In this document: positions 60,564-64,000 of the stretch, one piece after another
Layout: each line of letters begins with the position of its first letter
How positions within the stretch are numbered: the first letter of the stretch is position 1
Origin: Cladorhizidae sp. MBARI D1340-BT2
Taxonomy: Eukaryota > Porifera > Demospongiae > Poecilosclerida > Cladorhizidae
Direction of reading: 5' to 3'
Assembly (NCBI GenBank): GCA_028752905.1
Contig: JAQNBH010000009.1
Span: 30,485,442-30,549,441, forward strand
DNA length: 64,000 bases
Notes under the pieces: model-generated
The model's input: the letters and a program-made list of their open reading frames with translations, nothing else
Told to the model about the DNA's origin: nothing
The model's database searches: none
Made by a program: the position numbers and the translations under genes

Positions 60564-61140
60564 ACTAACTTTTGTGTAGTATAGTTCAAAGCAAGGTGTA
60601 ATACATAAAGCTACTTCACAAATCTTACATCTAAATGAAATTCTGACTTTTGATAATTCCAGGTTAGTACAAGTGAATTAAACACCATGAGCAGCTGTAC
60701 CAATAAGCAGATGCTTCGTGAGTGGCTGTACTAATAAGGGATTCACTAGACCTGAGGTACGGGTGTGTGGTTTACACGAAAAGGTGTGGTTCCAGTCATG
60801 TGTTAATTCCGCCAGGTCCAGGGGTGTGGTTTTCACGGGGGTAAAACTTTTAAGTTCAGGTCAGGCGGTAGGGTTGTTATCGGTCGTGCTAGAAATTGCT
60901 GCTTGGAATGGATACTGCTTGTTAAAAAGCTCTGATAGACTCTAGCTATGCTGCTCTATCATGTGCAGTGATAGTATAAACATTGCTGCTTGGACACAAT
61001 AGCTTGCTAATGCTGAAGACTGTACCACCTCCAAATAACCTCAGGCCCTCACTGACAATCCAGCAACTCCAGCTTGATATCATGGAAACACAGGACTAGA
61101 TGATGGCAGAGGGTTTTGATCAATCTCATGGGACTGGCAC

Positions 61141-61689
61141 TTGCACCCCCACTCAACAATTTTTTGTCAAAACGTAACTCAATCCTGGTTTGCTTCCCTG
61201 GATGCTCACAAGACTGTCTGTGCAGTCTTTCTAGTGAGCTACTTTAGTGCAATTTGTTGTTCAAAATATGGATTGTTCAAATCATGGGTCACTTCCACTC
61301 CCAAGGACATCTTGCAGAAGACACCAGAGGCGAGACTGAAAGAACATCTAGAAACAGCAAGCTGGGATCATGGGGGACATAACTTGAGCTTGTTGCTGCC
61401 TCAACACTTTCAAGTGGACACCTATATGGCTACGGATTCTTTAGTCAAAGCCGAGTGCAGATGGACCAGATTCACACCTCTAAAAGGCTCCATACAGATT
61501 CCCACAGACATTGCACAAAGTGGTTTTCAAAAATCAATGGAGTGTAAGAGCTGGATAGAGATCGCATATGAAAATAATTGTCACTACACTAGTGTTCTGC
61601 CTCTTTTCAATGAAAGAAAGTTGCTCGCCCCTCCACATCTCGTACAGAATACTTCTCAGACAGTAGATCTAACTCTTTTCAAAGAGTAA
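61141..61689 (+). CDS. Y-unit middle ORF, open copy, unknown function
   Basis: 182 codons, ending TAA-adjacent to an AT-rich stretch. The first 35 or so residues are the non-LTR-like fragment and probably not part of the real protein. From FKSWVTSTPKDILQKTPEARL onward the sequence is conserved with copy 1 except for its frameshift. Contains TRFTPLKGSIQIPTDIA and MECKSWIEIAYENN, and ends SQTVDLTLFKE. No signal peptide or membrane helix. The family is not recognised. Could be an exon of a gene continuing into the secreted-peptide frame 170 bases downstream. Confidence 0.4.
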   Translation: MHPHSTIFCQNVTQSWFASLDAHKTVCAVFLVSYFSAICCSKYGLFKSWVTSTPKDILQKTPEARLKEHLETASWDHGGHNLSLLLPQHFQVDTYMATDSLVKAECRWTRFTPLKGSIQIPTDIAQSGFQKSMECKSWIEIAYENNCHYTSVLPLFNERKLLAPPHLVQNTSQTVDLTLFKE

Positions 61690-61858
61690 CGATTTGATAT
61701 TTTTATTTTTAGTAATTGAGAAAAAGATGAATGTACAGTGTTGGTGGGGTAAGATGCAGCTAAGAGGAAGGTTTATTGTCCTGTACTAGCTGGGGACAAG
61801 ATTAACTGTTGCCGGCCAGGCAAAATTATTGTGAGGGTGAGGTGTCATAGATAACAAG

Positions 61859-62062
61859 ATGAGTCTCTTGGAAGCCACTGCAATATCCTATATGCTTTTA
61901 TATCAGTTTGCTTTTTTAGCTGGCTTCTTCACCTCAGAGACCTCTGCCCAAAATTGTCTGGAGGGCTATAACGTAACTGTACAGGAATATACACCAAGGA
62001 AAAAGGTCAATTGTGCTAGCACTATTCTACTATTTTATAATTGTGAAAGAGAGTGCTGCTAA
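61859..62062 (+). CDS. Small secreted Cys-containing peptide
   Basis: 67 codons from ATG (AACAAGATGAGTC). Residues 1-31 look like a signal peptide: a hydrophobic core (YMLLYQFAFLAGFF) and a small-residue cleavage area (TSETSAQ). The mature part would be about 35 residues with five Cys, ending CERECC, and a GYNVTVQEYTPRK stretch with one NVT glycosylation sequon. It resembles small secreted peptides in layout only; no family is recognised and no activity is implied. Copy 1 (10,745-10,950) is frameshifted. It may alternatively be the first exon of a larger secreted protein. Confidence 0.5.
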   Translation: MSLLEATAISYMLLYQFAFLAGFFTSETSAQNCLEGYNVTVQEYTPRKKVNCASTILLFYNCERECC

Positions 62063-62190
62063 TTATAATTAATTAAAAATAGGCATGCAAATATTGGTAT
62101 AAGTTGTTTTATCCCTGAAGGTATTTTGAAAAGTTGGTGGCTATAATTATATGAGATGGTTACTTTGTGGAGGAAAATAATCCCACCACC

Positions 62191-64000
62191 ACCTGGTTAA
62201 CATATCAATCAACTGAAAGATTGTATTAGGCTGGTGGTCCCATAATCAATACTCCCATCTTTTTAACTAGTACAGATTATATGAAGATGGATTACATGGT
62301 TAAGTTTAGCAAAGATATTGCAATGGTAATTTTTTACAGACAAATTGTGCACTATCACCTTCACCAACCTTATCAGCATCTCATTCAGATCATGTGAGCA
62401 TTTTATGTATGCAGCAATGTACCATGAAAGCAATGGCCAACATGAATAATAGAGTTTATGGCAATCCATAGATTCTCTGATAATATGCTCTCCAGTTCAC
62501 ATGAACTGGCCGGCAAGGGTAGATAATACATGTATGTGGCCACCAACCTCAAGATTGCTAACAGGACAAAACAAAATATAGGATAAAGTCCAACACTTTC
62601 ACCAGTGCTACTGCGATATGGCTGAAGACAATAATTATCAAGAAACTTCTCTGGATCTAGGACTTTCTGCGTGGAACTGGTAATTTTTTAAATAATTATT
62701 GACAAACCCTTTTTCTGTTATATTATAAGATTCAACTCAAACAATCTTATAATAGATCTACTGCATAGAAGAACCAAGGCATGTTCATAAACTAACCACC
62801 ATTGCTGAACAACTTAATTATTTTGTGTACACTAATATTTTTACTCATATTTTTAGTTTATTACACGTATAAATGATAAATGCTCAATATGTATCATGTC
62901 ACGTAAAAAGTAATACCATAAACCATCCAGCTCAGAGCTTTTATCCAGATCTTGCACAGCACATGACAGAAGTTAAAAAAATACAGATGACCCCATCTAA
63001 GTATGTCAAATACCTTATGTGATGAATGTAGGGCATGACACAGCAATAGAAAGACGTTTGGTCAAATATAAATACAAGTGATGCAAGGTACAACAAACTC
63101 ATTGTGTTACAAGGTAACAGAACAGAATGAGAGTAGAAGATTACAAACATGTAGGTGAAGATGCATTGAGTAATTAGAAGTCCTCTAGGTATTTTCTAAA
63201 ACTGTTTACTGCCAGTTTATCAAGCACATACTTAACAATAAGGAACTCCATGACACACTCATGCTTGGCATTTTTTATAATTAACACAGCACAGCAGCCA
63301 TTAGCAGAACAATGGGAGACATTACCAAGATTCAAATTGAAATAATCATGCCAAGCAATAATACTACAAGGCCAAAAACTGTTGGAATTGATGAAAGCCA
63401 TTCCGTGACTAATCTGAGCCCATATATAGTACCCTTTCTCTGAGATGCAGAAGCTTGCACAAAAGACAACTATTCAAAATATAGAACCCACCAAATGTAC
63501 AAGTATTCTTTTCCACCATCTCCTGGTCTGTCATCATAAATTGGTTGTGGTTCTATTTGGATATCATGGAGGTGGTGGTGAACAATAAGATGGTAGAGGA
63601 GCTAAAGCGCATCAATTCTCTTTCAACTCATCGCAGCCAGTAATGATCACTCGAGTTCCAGACCCATGAGCATGCTCTCATTTAGGACATGGGTATGGAG
63701 ACATGAAGTAGGCTGAGATCAATACTAACCACCATCATATACCTGGTTCCAATGCTGCTAGTGGTTTAATCACAAGCAGTTGAGAGTAAATGACCTATAA
63801 CTCCGGATTGAACATCTGCCAGCTGCATTTCACTTGATAGAAGGATTTTAACATCATAGTGCTGCTCTGTACGTCTTGAGATTCATTAAAAACATTGTAT
63901 CCTCCTTCCTTCACTATAATTCATTCTCAATTTGACGTTTGCAAGGCTTGAATACATGACAGGCAATGGTGTGAAAATAACAAGTCTGTGGTAAATTACT
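62191..64000 (+). repeat. X-unit, copy 3 (runs off window)
   Basis: Matches 18,876-20,690 from the unit start, and from about 62,600 also matches 31,565 onward. No hAT sequence at the position where copies A and B have it (TTTCACCAGTGCTACTGCG at 62,601), so it is another empty site. No gene in the part present. Confidence 0.8.

Larger units (their letters stand above)
60709..62190 (+). repeat. Y-unit, copy 2
   Basis: Matches 9,591-10,974 and continues without interruption through 62,190 into X. Its first third contains the QSWFASLDAHKTVCAVFL stretch that is continuous with non-LTR RT at 17,795, then diverges from RT. Confidence 0.8.

Noticed and set aside
61300..61690. PR/SET-domain resemblance (TRFTPLKG)
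   Set aside because: One short motif without the rest of the fold; not enough to name a family.
1..64000. tRNA, rRNA or CRISPR features
   Set aside because: No cloverleaf with plausible A and B boxes, no rRNA-like blocks, and no regularly spaced identical repeats with unique spacers; the short-period arrays are minisatellites or satellites.

Overview
The window is a transposon-dense, AT-rich stretch of an animal genome. The transposases and reverse transcriptases are of metazoan type (piggyBac, hAT, Gmr1-like and Mag-like Gypsy, several non-LTR RTs), there are GT-AG introns inside a transposase gene, and TAATTATAATTA-type palindromic AT motifs are frequent. I infer an early-branching marine invertebrate, most likely a demosponge; this is inference, since no diagnostic single-copy host gene was recognised. 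No bacterial genes, rRNA, tRNA or CRISPR arrays were seen.

Most of the window is built from four long repeat units (names are mine). 'A-unit': about 400-9,590 (+), 25,216-31,564 (-) and 41,756-47,930 (+). 'Y-unit': 9,591-10,974 and 60,709-62,190 (+), with an inverted piece at 17,796-18,110. 'X-unit': 18,876-23,785, 31,565-37,019 and 62,191-64,000 (+). 'E-unit': 23,786-25,215 (-) and 48,134-49,130 plus 60,061-60,563 (+). Loci lacking a given insertion serve as empty-site controls for loci that have it, so many insertion events can be read directly.

Region by region. 399-9,590: A-unit carrying a truncated hAT element, a REL-endonuclease-type non-LTR element (minus strand) and, nested in that, a complete-looking piggyBac element (2,568-5,818) with TTAA duplications, 13-bp terminal inverted repeats and an uninterrupted three-exon transposase of 656 codons. 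10,975-16,701: a scrambled LTR retrotransposon whose integrase lies upstream of reverse transcriptase (Gmr1-type order), with polypurine tract, a tRNA-Leu-type primer site and two LTRs facing each other. 16,800-18,110: a non-LTR fragment joined to inverted Y. 18,876-25,215: X1, containing a decayed conventional Gypsy, then E1 with a second REL-type non-LTR fragment. 25,216-31,564: inverted A-unit with a near full-length hAT (terminal repeats and a hAT C-terminal domain). 31,565-37,019: X2 with a membrane-anchored coiled-coil protein gene broken by one frameshift and one stop. 38,118-40,792: a second, degenerate piggyBac. 41,275-48,133: the C copy of A-unit with a tandem duplication, a 1.5-kb insertion and two SINE-like insertions. 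49,131-60,060: a roughly 10-kb imperfect palindrome with a non-LTR RT in each arm (both carrying the same YAGD active-site change) and two AT-rich satellites in its centre. 60,709-64,000: Y2 and X3, with an intact small secreted cysteine-containing ORF.

The genes do not form a pathway. The coherent story is structural: repeated transposition, ectopic recombination between dispersed copies, inversion and palindrome formation. The open reading frames most worth testing for function are the piggyBac transposase, the coiled-coil membrane protein family of X and the small secreted peptide of Y.
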